A DNA stretch of 64,000 bases from Cyclobacteriaceae bacterium (lineage in GTDB: Bacteria; Bacteroidota; Bacteroidia; Cytophagales; Cyclobacteriaceae): NCBI GenBank assembly GCA_020832305.1, contig JAFIEV010000025.1, positions 23,583-87,582 of the forward strand, read 5' to 3'. Every line of letters starts with the position of its first letter. Within the stretch, counting starts at the first letter, position 1. This document shows, in pieces, positions 63,790-64,000 of the stretch. The position numbers were made by a program, and so were the translations under genes. The notes under the pieces were generated by a model, which saw only the letters and a list, made by a program, of their open reading frames with translations, was not told the origin of the DNA and searched no databases.

Positions 63790-64000
63790 ATGTCATATTT
63801 TGTTTACATACTCTATTCTTCGACACTGGATAAATACTATGTAGGCCAGACCTCAGATATGGATGCCAGACTTGCCTTTCATAATGATGCAGAGCGGAAT
63901 AAGATTTGGTCATCACGCGGCATTCCCTGGGAATTGAAACTTCAAATCGAATGTCTGTGCCGTGGAGAATCAGCGAAACTTGAGCGCCTTATAAAAAGCA
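63790..64000 (+). CDS. GIY-YIG nuclease-domain protein (5' part)
   Basis: The first 70 codons are visible; the gene runs off the window. The start MSYFVYILYSS carries the GIY-like V-Y-I, and KYYVGQTSDMDARLAFHN contains the YIG-like Y-V-G and the catalytic Arg position. The following GIPWELKLQIECLCRGESAKLERLIK (in pieces) is typical of small URI/SLX1-like single-domain proteins of the UPF0213 type, including the conserved Glu of AKLERLIK. Such genes often sit beside tRNAs in Bacteroidota, in my recollection. The biological role is unknown. Start ATG at 63790, 19 bases after the terminator. Confidence 0.88.
   Translation, partial: MSYFVYILYSSTLDKYYVGQTSDMDARLAFHNDAERNKIWSSRGIPWELKLQIECLCRGESAKLERLIKS

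Overview
The window looks like chromosomal DNA of a Bacteroidota bacterium, most likely a cytophagia-type marine or soil lineage; I cannot name a genus. The evidence is a fused SecDF, an ATP synthase beta/epsilon pair with a very short epsilon subunit, LptB followed by a GH3-type adenylating enzyme, a DUF2723 membrane protein, LytTR two-component genes, a TonB-like protein with a carboxypeptidase-regulatory-like domain, and promoter-like TTTG / TAnnTTTG boxes. Shine-Dalgarno sequences are mostly weak. No integrase, transposase, plasmid gene or CRISPR array was seen.

Layout. 1-7.9 kb: tail of an unidentified gene, secDF, a thiamine-pyrophosphokinase-like protein that looks catalytically degenerate, an MpaB/Lcp-type oxygenase, a MATE exporter, and an Lrp/AsnC regulator followed by a PyrR-like phosphoribosyltransferase. 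8-16.2 kb: a LytS/LytTR two-component pair, a small secreted orphan, a TonB-like membrane protein, a rhodanese, O-succinylhomoserine sulfhydrylase, an iron-sulfur photolyase and a TerB-like helical protein. 16.6-25 kb: a large M14 peptidase, a compact type III polyketide synthase / methyltransferase / UbiA prenyltransferase locus, a secreted transglutaminase-like protein and recJ. 25-32 kb: lptB-GH3, a pnuC-NRK nicotinamide riboside salvage pair, atpD-atpC and a sensor kinase. 32-42 kb: a glycosyltransferase, membrane and TPR proteins, DUF2723, an outer-membrane protein and a TPR histidine kinase. 42-47 kb: ccmB-C-D-E-F, in which CcmE has Cys instead of the usual haem-binding His. 47-60.8 kb: a complete Wzx/Wzy capsule or exopolysaccharide locus whose centre is much more AT-rich than its flanks. 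61-64 kb: DegP, Hsp20, a tRNA-Asn gene preceded by two rearranged tRNA-Asn-derived tandem units, and the start of a GIY-YIG nuclease gene.

How genes work together. The polysaccharide locus encodes lipid-carrier priming (WcaJ type), sugar-nucleotide enzymes, two glycosyltransferases, flippase, polymerase, chain-length protein, SLBB export protein and a Wzi-like surface protein, so it could be self-sufficient for one short repeat unit. The Ccm genes form one minus-strand block for haem delivery to c-type cytochromes. PnuC and the kinase behind it should import nicotinamide riboside and trap it as NMN. PKS, methyltransferase and prenyltransferase suggest a methylated, possibly prenylated phenolic or pyrone lipid.

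The most unusual items are the tRNA-Asn-derived units carrying TCCCGAT...ATCGGGA palindromes where the D-loop and anticodon-loop sequences should be, the Cys-type CcmE, the PKS/UbiA locus, and a pair of dispersed 71-77 bp elements with terminal inverted repeats, both lying between convergent genes.
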